A model generated the notes under the pieces. The model saw nothing but the letters and a program-made list of their open reading frames with translations. It had not been told where the DNA came from and did not search any database. This document shows, one piece after another, positions 13,304-25,386 of a stretch of DNA of 64,000 bases. Where the stretch lies: positions 5,890,001 to 5,954,000 of the forward strand of contig JACAXG010000050.1 of assembly GCA_018881555.1 (NCBI GenBank), read 5' to 3'. This stretch comes from Amblyornis subalaris (taxonomy: Eukaryota > Chordata > Aves > Passeriformes > Ptilonorhynchidae). Each line of letters opens with the position of its first letter. The stretch's first letter is position 1. A program made the position numbers and the translations under genes.

Positions 13304-13419
13304 TCCTTTCTTTTCCTCTTCCTCTCTCTCCCCCTCTTTTTCCTGTTCCCCTACTCCTCTTTCTTTCCCTTTACCCCTTCCCTTTACCTGCTATTCCCTT
13401 TCCCTTTCCATATCTCCAT
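13304..13419. repeat. Polypyrimidine (C/T) tract
   Basis: About 115 bases of the plus strand are almost entirely C and T, with CCTTTCCCTT-like phrases and few purine interruptions. The tract gives rise to spurious Phe/Ser/Leu-rich frames. It is low-complexity sequence, and a tract like this can adopt triplex or H-DNA structures. No splice acceptor with a recognisable exon follows it. Confidence 0.85.
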
Positions 13420-14833
13420 TCTGTTTTTTAAAAGACTGGAAGACTTGTTGGATCCATTTTTCTTTGCGAGAAATACCTCAAAATGCTCTCTTTTCTCCTC
13501 TTGTGTATGAAAGTGACTTTGCATTACATGAAACCACCAGTAGTGTTGTGGGTCCTGACAATCCTTGGCAGCAGATGCTGGAAAGAATTTGCACATAGGC
13601 TGATGCTCAGTATCAGTCCCATGTCTTACCAAATGGCTCCACTACTCATGCCTTGTACAACTTATAGTGGAACAGCTACAAAGACACTTACTGTAGTGTC
13701 AAGTATAATATTCAATGTGCAAGAGCTGTAAGAGAAAAAAGCAAGGCAGAAAAGTATAAAGTGACAAAGCATTAAGCTCATCTTGCAAAGACACAGTACA
13801 CTTTCCAATTCTTGGGAGGCACAGAGAAAGCTTTATTAATGGTTCATCATCCTGCCAACACTGCCTACGTTTCTCATATGCAAACATTACTGTTTGGGGA
13901 GGGAGTGGGTGGGATTTTCCATACATCAGATTGTAGCCATGAAAATGACAGTATTTTTCCAGAGTAATTGAAGCATTACCAAGCAAGACAATGATTGATG
14001 GTGTCTTTAACAGTCTAAGAACGCTGCCTGCTTTTCTTACAAATAAGTTACATGTATATGAAGAAGAAAAAAAGAGTGGGAAAATATAGCACTCAAAAAA
14101 ATGCTGCTCGGAGTATTCAGTTGATTTTATTCATTATCATTTTCACAAACCACTTGTTCAATTTCCCTTTCTTATTTTCAAATCATTATACCATTGCCAG
14201 AAAGCAAAATTGCCGCTTTGCAATGTATGTAACATAATTGACTGGGTACATTAATGTTTGTTACAGAGGCACTTAAGTTTTTAAGCATTCTGAGAGTTAC
14301 AAAGATGTTGCTAAAGTTGGCAACAACAAACTGATTTTCTGTCAATACAATAAAAGGGATATTGCCTGTATTTCCTGTGTCTGATCAGCTCCAGACAGCA
14401 CAGACATGCACACAGGGTGATGTATAGCAGAGGGCTATGCAAAAGCAGTGCACGATTATGACTAATTTACAATCTGGAAATTAGACGTGAGTAGGAAAAA
14501 ATGGTATGTGGCTTTTGTGCTTTCTCTGACACAGAGTTAAATTTCCTTGGCAGAAAGGAGAATTTTAGGGAGGAGAGAGTAAGTGCGGGTTAGATTAATT
14601 TGTTTTCTCAGACCTAGTAATGCCATATTACTTGGCAAGTTAATATTTTTTTTTTAAATATATGTTGCATAGCAAATGTTACATTAATCCTTTCTGAGAT
14701 GGGTGACTAAGAAATAAAGGCCAAAAGATAGGGTCTTTCAAGGAATATTTTTTAAATGTGTGAACTTAATGCATATGCTACCCTTCAAGTTGCAAAAATA
14801 TTTTATTGAGAAACTACTGGGATTGTCTCTGGG
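13420..14833. other. Unique noncoding DNA, no gene recognised
   Basis: This AT-rich unique sequence runs up to the CR1 insertion. Short frames on both strands (up to 95 codons at 13699-13986 minus) have no recognisable motif. Confidence 0.6.
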
Positions 14834-15930
14834 ATCACAGAATCATGGAATAATTGAGGATGGAAGTGATCTCTGAAAGTCATCAGGTCTAATCAGCCTG
14901 CTCAAGTAGGGTCACCTAGAGCTGATTGCTCAGAACTGTGTCCAGATGGCTTTTGAATATTGCTGAAGAGGGAATCTCTACAATCTCTCTAAGCAACCTG
15001 TGCCAGTGCTTGGTCAACCTTACAGTAAAAATGTACTTCCTGGTGTTCTGAGAGGACTTTCTGTCTTCCTATTTGTGCCCATCATCTCTGGTCCTGTCAC
15101 TGGGCACCACTGAAAAGAGCCTGGCTCCATCTTCTTTACACCCTCACTTCAGACATTTATACACACTGACAAGATCCCCTTGAACCTGCTCTTCTCCAGG
15201 CTGAACAGGCCCAGCTTTCAGCCTCTCCTTGTATGAGAGCCCACAATCATTTTTGTAGCCCTTTACTGGATCCTCCTCAATTTGTCTATGCCCCTCTTGT
15301 TCTAAGAAGCCAGAACTGAACACAGCACTCCAGATGTGGCCTTACCGGTGCTGATTAGAGGCAAAGGATTACCTTCCTCAAGTGAGCGGCAGAACTCCTC
15401 CTAATGCAGCTCAGGGTACCATTAGTCTTTTTGTGACGAGGGCACACTGTTGACTCATGTTCAACTTGGTGTCCACCAGGACCTCCAGGTCCTTCTCCGC
15501 AGAGTTGCTTTCCAGCTGGACAGCCCCCAGCATGTACCAGCCTGGGGTTTTTCTTTCTCAGATGCAGACTTCGCACTTCTGCTTGTTGGACTTTATGAGG
15601 TTCCTGTCAGCCCATTTGTCCAGCCTGTCAAGATTCCTCTGGATGACAGCACAACCCTCTGGTGTATGGCCACTCCTCACAATTTGGTGTAATCAGCAAC
15701 CTCTCTGCCCAGTCACTCAGATCATTAATGAATGTGTTAACCAGGATTGGACCTGGGGTACCTTGGTCATTGATCTCCAGCTAGGCTTCATGCCACCGAT
15801 AATCATCATCTGGGCTCAGCCATTCAGCCAGTTTTCAATCCACCTCCCTGTCTCCTCCAGACCAGACAGCATCTCTATGAAGACCTTATGGGAAACAGTG
15901 TCAAAAGCTTCCCTGAAGTACAAGGTAAAC
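14834..15930 (-). mobile_element. CR1 LINE, 5'-truncated, ~1.1 kb, decayed reverse transcriptase
   Basis: The 3' terminus (CATGATTCTGTGAT-like, on the minus strand) is at 14834 and the element reads leftward. The first ~450 bases match the CR1 3' region as I know it. The right part encodes the C-terminal half of the CR1 reverse transcriptase on minus. A motif-A-like stretch (YFREAFDTVSHK) lies at about 15883-15925, followed by WIENWLNG-like sequence and a stop. The reading then shifts frame to GPILVNTFINDLSDWAE-like residues near 15705-15755. A third frame gives ADYTKL at about 15680-15697, where active elements have the ADD catalytic pair, so the second aspartate is lost. Stops, two frame changes and the mutated catalytic box show it is dead. 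It is longer than the usual few-hundred-base CR1 tail. Confidence 0.93.
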
Positions 15931-18900
15931 GGTTAAGCTGCATCCTGGGAGGCATGACCTTGATTAGTAGCNGTTTAAGAGGTGAAGATTCANCTGTGAC
16001 ATTGATGGAGAGGAGCTGTGCAGCAACTATCCGTTTTCACCACAGTGGAGAGTGGCCTGTCAACTGGGCAATGCCAGCCAAGGGGCAGTTGTGAGGTGGC
16101 AGGGAGTGCCTGGATAATCCATTCCAGAAAAATACTTCTGTCTACTGCTCCAGACTTCTAACGTGGGAGCTGTTGATTGTCTGTCTTTTTGGCAGCCAGC
16201 ATAGTAGTGCCTGAGCAACATTAGTGCTGATTTACGAGGACCATAAAAGCAGAATAAAAGCAATCCCCAAGGTGGTGGTAATGAAGAGACAGCTTCTAAA
16301 ACCAAATTCTTCTTCTCACCTTCTGCACTTCATCATCCTTTTAAAGCAAGTACAAATCAACAATTTCTGATTCCTTTCCTTCTCATTTCCCTCCTCTGTT
16401 CTTTGTGCTGTTCTTTTCCTTGTTATATATTTATTAACTTTTCCTCTTTTTACTTCTCGATCAGTCCATTGTAACCATGGTCTCTTAGAATAGATTGCCC
16501 CATATTCTATTTAACCTTTATATAGAGCTCTCCACTGTATTAAAGCATGATTTTTTTCAGCATCTACATCACTGTAAATGATGGAGTCATTCCTTTGGAG
16601 TCAGTGGAGTGACAGTACTGTGAAACAGATTCAATTGGGAGAATCAGAGATTCTAACATTTAAAATGAATCTATTTAAAATTTAGCCTTTAAGTATTGAT
16701 TTAGAGAGGTTAATAAGATTTACAAGATTAAGACACCAGAGCTGTCAGAGTGGTATTAGGATTATTCATTTAAAAAGAAAAAAGTTGAGCAGACAGTTGA
16801 AAACCATCAAAATCAATCAACGATTATCTTATCAATTATGGATATGCTAAAAATTCTCATTTTTCTAGTCTTAGTGTGTGTTTCCTGTATCTCAGTTGCC
16901 AGGAGAAGGGTGAATACTTTCAGACATAGGGTATCACTGCTCTGAGGTTACCAGGATAACTCTATTTCTGCCTTGTCCAACTTCCCTTTGCAGCTTGTCA
17001 CTGCAACAATATAGTTTTAGTATTCACTGGAAGTGGGGTTTGATTATTTTGGGTCTTTCAACTTTGTGTTTAAGACCACAAATAAGCCCTCAAATTGACT
17101 GCAATTAGAGCTGCACGAAGAACAGTGTGTTTCTTGTTGATCAAAGAGGGGATAAAACCTGACTCTCCCACATTATTTTATTCAGCCCACTTAAAAATAT
17201 CNCTTGTTGAGTACTGGGGTTGCTGAACTCTTCTTGCTTTAATGTTCAAAGGTCCATATATTTTGAACTAAAAAAACTCTTTGAAGAAAAAAATAACTAG
17301 ATTTTTTTGTCATGACTAAGACGAGTTCTGGAAGATGATTATTCAGTGAGAAATCACACTGAGAATTAATGATGCCATCCATGACTAAAGCATTTTCCAA
17401 AGGGAAGTGTTTCAGGTGCCTTTTAGAAAGGCACCTCATCTCACTCATGCAGACACTCCTTATGCCACACACATATTTGACCTAAGACTTTTTGACAAAC
17501 TTGGTGTGTGCATCAGGATCAAAGAAGGTGCTGTCCGTACTGAGGTCTGGGCTGACTTCCTATTCTCAACATAAAATAAAGAAGAAATAAATAAACCCAA
17601 AAAATTATTGGTTAAAAATGCATGTTTTCCATCTTATCTTTAACACAACAAAATGAAAACTTTCCATTAGCCTGCCAATTGTTTTTCTTTCTCCCTGGAA
17701 GTAAAGCCGGAAGTCCAGTTGCTGAAGCAAAGGACTATGGTTACAGAAATACAAGCACAGACAATTCCAAGAAATTATCTGTAGCTGGCTTTGTGCCAGC
17801 CATCTTAACTACATGTTTTATGCTACAGGCCCAGCTTCTGTACTGGACCATTGCACAGGTGGAAATATGTATAATATGTATTTGTGGGACACTGAACAGT
17901 AAATTTCCCNAATGCAACACAATTACAGAAACATCTGTGCAAAACGTCTTTGATCCAATTCACTGTGAAAACATACATCACTCATGATGGTCTAGTGACT
18001 GCATATTTCCCTGCACTGTAAAGCCAAAAACAATGGGAAATTGCTTCAAGACACACCAATAACTTTCCTTCTGGCACCTGTACATCTCAGCTGTTGTTCC
18101 TTGCCTGTTAGGGTATAATTCCATTTAGTGTTAGAAAGGAGATAAATACATTTTACATTCACTAATGAAATCACACAGACAATATGTAAACACAGGTGGG
18201 AAAGGCATATGAAAAGATCACTTGAATAAAAATAGGTTGGACACATGAACCAGTTTTGGTAAAATAAAAATCACTTTATGCCTCTACTCGGCTCTTGATT
18301 CAAGCATCAATTGGAACTTTTTTGTAAAGTTTTTGATAATTTACCATTCCTCTTCTTTGTACAAATTGCTTCAGGCTGGGTAGAGAAACAGAATGGCAAC
18401 ATTTAATGAAAAGCCTTGTTTTAGCTGAAAATTTATAAGGTTTTTGTTTTGTTTTTGTTTGTTTGTTTTGTGACTACTATCTGTCTCTTTCTGTCCCTTA
18501 GAAACTTTTCTNTCTGCAGCTGCAGCCAACTCTACCAGTTTCAACCAAATCTGACAGATGGGCTGTAGGATCTTACTGTCAGTAATCTCTCTCACTTCCA
18601 TTTAAATATGTGACTTAGTAGACAGGAGAGGTCCTACAATGACCCTTCTAAGGGAAATGCTGACACATGAGTTAATACCTTCTTAGTCACCAGAGAATTC
18701 ACAACTGCAAGAGACCCAGTAAATACCCAATCTGTGGGAAATCTTATAAGAGCGCCAATTTGCTACTACAAGATCAAGACATGAAAATCATAAGATGCCA
18801 GGTTTCAGTAATTTTCCAACTTTGGAATGCTTTGTTATGAAATATCAAGGCTAGTTTCAGGAATACAAACTTTTACATTATGCTAAGATCCAGCTGAAGA

Positions 18901-19499
18901 CACAGTAGCTGAATGCATAATCAGATTAATTTTCTATTGCAGGTAAAGAAATCACAACAGTTGTAGGCTCTGGGCATTTATTTTCTTCCATCTTTATTTG
19001 TAAATTACATAAACACAGGGGCAGTTAAAAATAAAATTATGGCCCTGAAGGNTGATTTTGATATATTGTTCCATGGACCAACATGTTTATTAATAGCACT
19101 ACTCTGGAAGACATGGAATNGGTGTTGACAGTCACTAAAAGTATGAAATTGCTTTTCCATCTACCTATTAATCTCTCAGTCTGTCAAAGTGAATAGAAGC
19201 CTAATTGGCCCTCTCATCAGCAAAGGTTTTGAAAGTTTTAGATTTGTCTTTCAGAGAGGGTTTTTTTTCCCTCCGCTTTCATCCCTCCCTCTTCCAAGCG
19301 TAGCATCANTGCCTACAGGAGAAAACTTGGTTCTCTTTACGTAGACACACTGCAGGCTGTTGATGTATGCAAGAAAGTAGGCAAAGCTGGCACCTTCATT
19401 TGTCGTTAGATCTTATTTACAGAAAAAGACGAAGATCAACCAGGGAGTCTAAAATGCAATAGGCAAGATGACCCTGTAGAATCTCTCTTCCTAAAAGTG
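15931..19499. other. Unique noncoding DNA, no gene recognised
   Basis: This is unique sequence right of the CR1 copy. The segment 15931-16330 is slightly richer in GC and might be a further decayed repeat, but I cannot match it to a family. Beyond it the sequence is AT-rich. A T/G low-complexity run lies at 18441-18470 (TTTTTG and TTTG units). A plus frame of 121 codons at 17622-17987 has no recognisable domain. Confidence 0.55.
18441..18470. repeat. (TTTTG/TTTG)n low-complexity run
   Basis: This is a 30-base run of T with regularly spaced G, a minor simple repeat. Confidence 0.85.
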
Positions 19500-20130
19500 A
19501 GCTGCAAGTATATATCTTACTGCCTAATTCATTCACTTTCTTATAACTATTCTATTAGTAAACAGACCATTTCAAATTGCCCCCCATATTAATTTCAGAA
19601 CACTACAGCATGAGAGAGGTNGATTATTATATTCCTAATTAAAACACAAATATAGTAATTACAGTTTATATGCCATTATCCTGAATCTACACAGGATGAC
19701 GTTAAACAGCAAAACAGCCATTAATTTTACTGTTCAAAGAAATGCTCATAATCTTTTAGAAATGTCATATAAAATATTCATTTTGAAATGCCCTACGGTG
19801 ATTTCTGAATTTATTTAAAGTGGGCTGTTGATAGCTCTTTTATAAATAAGCAATTACAGTACACTAAATATATCATGGCCCATCACATTATACATTCTAT
19901 AATTTCATGGATGAAAAGCCTACAGCTGATCTGCATAAATGTGGTGCGTCTCACAGCAGGTGAAGAGTTTGATTACACAGGATAATCAGTGTTATTATTT
20001 ATAGTAACCATTTATACCTGTTATTTATTAAAACCCAGCAAATCAGATATTGGTTTATTTAAGGAAGTTGCTGTACTATAGGCTGAACTAGGCATAAGAA
20101 TATTAAACACATGTAAAATGCACTGTTATA
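19500..20130. promoter_or_regulatory. Candidate conserved noncoding block rich in homeodomain-type sites
   Basis: This segment is dense in ATTA/TAAT cores, with additional recognisable site types. ATGCATAAAT-like octamer-related sequence, CAGGTG (an E-box) and GATTACA lie within about 19925-19985, and a CREB-like TGACGTTA sits near 19698. Its texture (AT-rich, non-repetitive, few homopolymers) resembles vertebrate conserved noncoding elements. This is inference from motif content alone, and such motifs also occur by chance in AT-rich DNA. Confidence 0.2.
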
Positions 20131-23100
20131 TTAGTAGTTTGAAATCACCCAAGGTCAGCAGAGAATGAGTTGTTAGTCCTCAGTCACAGTGGAGAAAGCT
20201 GTATTGGGCGAGCAGCTGGGGCCTGCCTGGATCCCCTCTGGACAAGTATCATCACTGCAGACATCATTGCCCCACTGGCAATATCAGATATCCTTGTGAG
20301 CACATTATATGAAGAAGCCAAGGGTTGATTAACTGCAGAAAGGTTGAAAGAATCTGTGATATATTTAGGTGATTTTTTTAGACCTGATCTGAAGGATTTT
20401 CATCAGGTTTGAAGTGCACAGATTACCATACTATAATTTATGATGTTCGTATTCCTTGATCATTCAAGAGAACTAAACTTTTTAATAAAAAAATTAAATG
20501 AAAGGAGGATAGTCTTGTGGATTATTTGAGTGAAGTCATAGGATCTGTAAGATTACACACACAGTTTTTCTGCTGGTATCTTGAACGTTTGTCACCTTGT
20601 CTGAGTAGTGTTTCACTTGTCCCCTCTAGCTCAGCTACTCATTCAAGTGACAGAAAGAGCCATCAGTGTGGGCACAGCAAAAGGGGAGAGGTACCCATGG
20701 CAGATCCTTTCAGCCTCTCCCATCTAGCTCTGTGCGGGTGCCGCCAANCTCTGCTGAAGGGGAAAGCAAAAGCGAGGCTGAGCCAGCACTAAGCCATCAT
20801 TCCAGAGGACGTGGCAGTGCTGTAGATGCTCTTCTGCAAGATAGGTAGAGTTCAGCTTTCGGTCCTTGGGGTTGGTGCCTGGCACTTCTTTGAGACTACT
20901 TAGACAGAGTGGGAGAGGTCTGGGAACTGCCTGCTCTTTGAAGAATGGAACAATGTCTTCAGGGAAAATTCAGACTTATAAATGACAACTGGCAGGATGA
21001 AACATAAAGTCAGTTTAAAACAGCAGGAAAACCCATTGAGAGTACAGACCACCTAGAAAATCACCTTGACAATCCTGACATTTTGGTGATAGTAGCATGG
21101 CAGATCACTTAGTACTCCCAGTGTATGTTTCTTAACTAAGCATTTGAGTTTATAGCAGCACACAAATTCTATTCAACTTTTGAATGTATATACATTCAAT
21201 TTTTAAAAGAATGCCACGCTGCACCGAAACAATTGAGTATATATGTCTAGACACAGGTCCACTTCCACTTCAGCTCTTCTCTTTGAAAAAAACAGAAGAA
21301 GCAAAGGCATGGCTGTACAGTGTAAAGGCCTGGAAAGGAAAATAAACCTATGGTTTTTCTTACCATTTCAGAGATAGTTCCTGTGATCACACCAACTGAA
21401 CTTGACTGATTTTCATAGGAAGATAAACTGTGTTCATATAATAAACTAAATGGAAATTTTGTGCATGCATGTGTATACTAACTACATAAAACAAAACTAT
21501 TATGCGATTTGGGTGGCTGGATCCTCTTTGCAAAATTCTGCAGGGTCTCCTAATAAATTGGAACAGTAATTACTGTAGCCAAGAATCAGAGATTTAAAGT
21601 ATTTGGCTTACCTATCCCTTTAAATTCAAAGTACAGAAAAACCTGAGAGGAAATAGATATCATATTTCAATGCAACAAAAATACGATCTAATTAAAATCT
21701 AGTGCCAATAGAAAAAAATGCCACTGTGTGTGAATTTCTCACCTCCTGTGAGTACTGATGTTGTGCCCCGAATGTAGACAATAGATTATTTGGGAGATGC
21801 TCAAAAGTATTAAAGTTAGGACTAAATATTTAAGAATTTGAAGTGAAACTAGAACATCAACATTACTGAGAAACTCAAAGTTAACCTGGTTCTTAGTAAA
21901 ATAAATACAAGTGCCTTAATATTTAGGTAAATATTTTTATGCTGAAAATCTACTATCTACAAGTATAAAAAAGGAAAATAATAAAACTGAACAATCAAAA
22001 CATTAAACAATTATACTTCTCTTTTCTGTATATAAACATTCCTGCATTAAACTTGCTGCATTTGTGGATTACCCTGTATTAGAGAGGAAATGGTAAGCTA
22101 TAGTATTACAGATGGAAACACTTAAGAACTTATTCTATTCTATTCTATTTAAAATTTCAAAATAATTAAATTCTCACATTTTTCCCAGCAGTTAAAGTCT
22201 CTCAGAAGATCAAGTTCTGTTTGAAGTAAATAATATGAAAAGATAATTTATTATTAAAAAACCCTCCATATATTGTCCTTTTTTTTGGTCACCTAATTAT
22301 TGGTTACTTACATATTCCAAAGCAGCAAAAGAGAAATTATTTGACATTAATATGGTGTGAAGAAGACTTTTGAATATTCTGAGACTGTTGCATTGAATCT
22401 GAGACTGCTTANAAATAGCCTTTGGCACAGAGAAACTTCTGTTTAACACAGAGCACTTGGAACCAGTTCCTCTCTTCTTCCACTAGTTTGGGTTGATAAC
22501 ATGGCATGAGACTTAAGGCACATAAAGAAAAGAGTTTTCAGTTAAGCTTTTTGGTTTCAATGTACAGGAGTNACACTGTGACCAATCTGAGTTTCAGTGA
22601 GACTGTTCCCAGCTGAAAACTGTTTAAATAATCTCACAACTAATTTCTGTGGAAACATTTAGATGGCTGGTTTAGGAGCAAAATTGTGACTTTTAAATCT
22701 TCTCAATTAAATATGACTACATATAGTAAGGTCAAAGAGACCATTAGATCATATATTATTATCTTATTTATTATCTACACAGTACAATGATACATTTGAC
22801 TGATATGTCTTGCAGAGTGGCACACAATCTTTACAGGTAAGTATCGACAGATAAACAACCCCTTGGCAGTTCACGTTCATAGTCCATCACATTCACCAAT
22901 ACCAATTTGCGACGCATTTAGCTGTGTCAAGCTTTAGCTCTCAGCTGTTAGAATTTTTTTTTTAAATCTTCCTCTATAGTATTTAGGGAGAGGAAAGTAG
23001 GAATACTAATTTTTCAGTACATGATAGTTGATGTTGAAAATGAAAAAATATAAAGATGGGAACTGGTTTCAGGTAAGAATTTATTTTCTGTATAAAGAAA

Positions 23101-23193
23101 TGTTCACCTAAAAACAAAGTACTTACTTTCTGGAAAATTTTAAGAAAAGCAGTGAAAATTACGTTCCAAGATAAGTCATGGTATTTCTGAAAG
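20131..23193. other. Unique noncoding DNA, no gene recognised
   Basis: This unique sequence has a GC-richer patch at about 20580-20870 carrying only short frames of no recognisable family (91 codons at 20517-20792). A (TTCTA) run of four units lies at 22130-22149. A possible small exon at 22783-22836 is listed separately. Confidence 0.55.
22783..22836 (+). other. Possible small exon between acceptor-like and donor-like sites
   Basis: A strong donor, CAG then GTAAGTAT, spans 22834-22844. Upstream, a pyrimidine-biased stretch ends in an AG at 22781-22782, which would define a 54-base exon. A second AG at 22814-22815 would define one of 21 bases. One of the three frames across the 54 bases is open. 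No protein match is recognised, so if real it could be an exon of a noncoding transcript. A donor of this strength is expected roughly once per 65 kb per strand by chance, so confidence is low. Confidence 0.15.
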
Positions 23194-23537
23194 TCATGGA
23201 ATCATAGAAAGGTAAGGGGTTGGACCTTAAGGACCATCTAGTCCCAACCCCCTTTCCATGGGGAGTGACACCTCTCACTTGACCATGTTGCTCAAGGCCT
23301 TATCCAACCTGGCCTTGAACACTGCCAGGGCTGGGTCTTCCAGAATCTCTGAGCAACCTGTTCCAGTGCCTCACCACCCTCACAGTCAAGAATTTTTTGC
23401 TAACATCTAACCTAGATTTCTCCTCTTTCTATTTGTACCCATTACTCCTAGCCCTATCACTACAGTTCCTGAAGAAGGGTCCCTCTCCAGCTTCCCTGTA
23501 GGCCACTTCAGACACTGGAAGGTTGCTATGAGGTCTA
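23194..23537 (-). mobile_element. CR1 LINE 3' fragment
   Basis: The CR1 3' end (reverse complement of ATGATTCCATGA) is at 23194. The plus strand then reads as the complement of CR1, with recognisable phrases such as GGACCTTAAGGACCATCTAGT, GGCCTTGAACACTGCCAGGG and TTCCAGTGCCTCACCACCCT. The match fades at about 23537, where typical 5' truncation has occurred. No coding part of the reverse transcriptase remains. Confidence 0.95.
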
Positions 23538-25017
23538 TTGGTACAAATTCCCTTAGATAGAAAAGGGAACATAATCTAGTTCTCTTAGGTTTATGTAACT
23601 GCCCTAACTAATTTTCTGTTGAGAAAATTGTGAAGAAAACTTACAAAAGTACTGACAAACTCATAAAAAATATTCAGGATGGTGTAAGTATATCGTATAG
23701 GAAAGTTTATTACCATTCTTTCTTAAGAAATTACAGGCCAACCTAGTTATTTCCTGTTAGGAGAGACTTTCTGTACATTTTAAAATAATATATAGAACGA
23801 CTATTTTAGGTCTTGTATACATGGGTTTGTTTTTCACTCTGTAAAGTTTTTTTGTATTCAGAGTTCTAAATCTTAACCTTTGTAACCTTCATAATATACA
23901 ATGAGGCCTTGTTTGTTCCAATTTTATTGAAAGTATGCCATTTATATACAAGATTTCCATTCAAACATTATTTTCATCTTAATATATAGATGTGAAAGCT
24001 TGAAATCCAGCAATGATGTAGACAGGCATCTAAATGTCTTTGAAAGTAAATGCCTAAGAACACTTCTNGGTGTTAAACGGAATGAAGTTATAACAAATAT
24101 CAAAATTAATGAGGTTTTTAACAAGTTCTTATCTCCAAAGATATCCAGAAAAATAAAATGAAAATATCNGGAGTTGTTGACTGAAATCAGAACATCTGCC
24201 CTGGCTGACATGCAACCAAACAAATTCAGAACATGTGAAAATGATCAGAGAAGAATCTTTCCATGAAATAGAAGAGAAAGAAGAGATATTTAACATTAGA
24301 AAAATAGAAAGACATCACTGCTCATTGGGACAGCTTTGCAGTTTGCTANTCAGAATAGTTACGGGTACAAAGAGAGAAATGTAGAACAGGAGACACAACT
24401 GTTAAGTAGAAAGAAATTGAGAGCAATGTACAGTGGAGAAGTCAGGGAGCTCCTGGAAGATATAGGAGTACCATGTAACAGTAAAACAGAAGTATGAGAA
24501 TCATAGTTAGGGTGAGGAAACAAGTGAGATGGGAAATTCAGCTGCAGAGAGTAAAAGACATACCTGATATGACCCATATGAATCATAAAGACAATGTGAG
24601 GAGACAGGAAATGTAATACTAACAGTGTTAACGTACTCAGTGTTTCAGATAAAATATTTTCCTCCTGTAGATGACCCATAACGATGTTTAATTTTTTTTA
24701 ATTTAAATTTTTGTCTTAGCAGGAAGTTTATGCATCACAGTGAGTAAATACTACAAGGAGCAGATCAGAATGAATATGAGGCAAAGATCCCTGTTGTTTC
24801 TTGCAGGGTAGTATTTCTACAAAATGTAACTAATCATAGGGTATAGAAAGCATCTTAGCATAAGAATTTTCTGCAAAATTCCAGAATTGATATACTAAAG
24901 ATGTTTTAATAAAAACTCCACTTTGNATTAGCAAGTTGAAAAAAAAGGCCATAAATGAGTAAGGTTTTTTCATTCAGAGGTGCAAGAAAACAAACAAAAA
25001 AGTCATTGATATATCAA
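23538..25017. other. Unique noncoding DNA between two CR1 fragments
   Basis: This is AT-rich unique sequence. A minus-strand frame of 106 codons at 24359-24679 and one of 93 codons at 23942-24223 have no recognisable domain. Confidence 0.6.
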
Positions 25018-25386
25018 GAAGAGGAGACTGAGGGGAGACCTCATTGCAGTCTACAAATTCTTCATGAGGGAAGAGGAGGGGCAGACACTGATCTCTGCTC
25101 TGTGGTGACCAGTGACAGGACCTGAGGGAATGGCCTGAAGCTGTGTCAGGGGAGGCTGAGGTTGGATACTTGAAAAAGATTCTTCACCCAGAGGGTGGCT
25201 GGGCACTGGAACAAGCTCCCTAGGGAAGTGGTCACAGGACCAGCCTGATAGAGTTGGAGGAGCATTTGGACAATACTCGTGGGCGCCCGTGTGACTCTTG
25301 GGGATGGTGCTGACCAGGGCCAGAAGCTGGACACGATGATCCAGATGGGTGCCTTCCAGATAAGCTTATTTTGTGATTCTGTGAAG
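25018..25386 (+). mobile_element. CR1 LINE 3' fragment
   Basis: This plus-strand CR1 tail includes GGGGAGACCTCATTGCAGTC, a degenerate TGACAGGACCTGAGGGAATGG, and TTCTTCACCCAGAGGGTGGC. It ends with a decayed terminal repeat TTTGTGATTCTGTGA at about 25370-25385. Compared with the 47.5 kb copy it is more diverged, implying an older insertion. It is noncoding apart from relics of the far C-terminus. Confidence 0.93.

Noticed and set aside
15457..15936. 159-codon plus-strand frame
   Set aside because: It runs antisense through the CR1 reverse-transcriptase region. The element's own coding strand is minus.
23071..23080. CAG-GTAAGA donor-like sequence
   Set aside because: No paired acceptor or open exon lies upstream. 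Such matches occur by chance.
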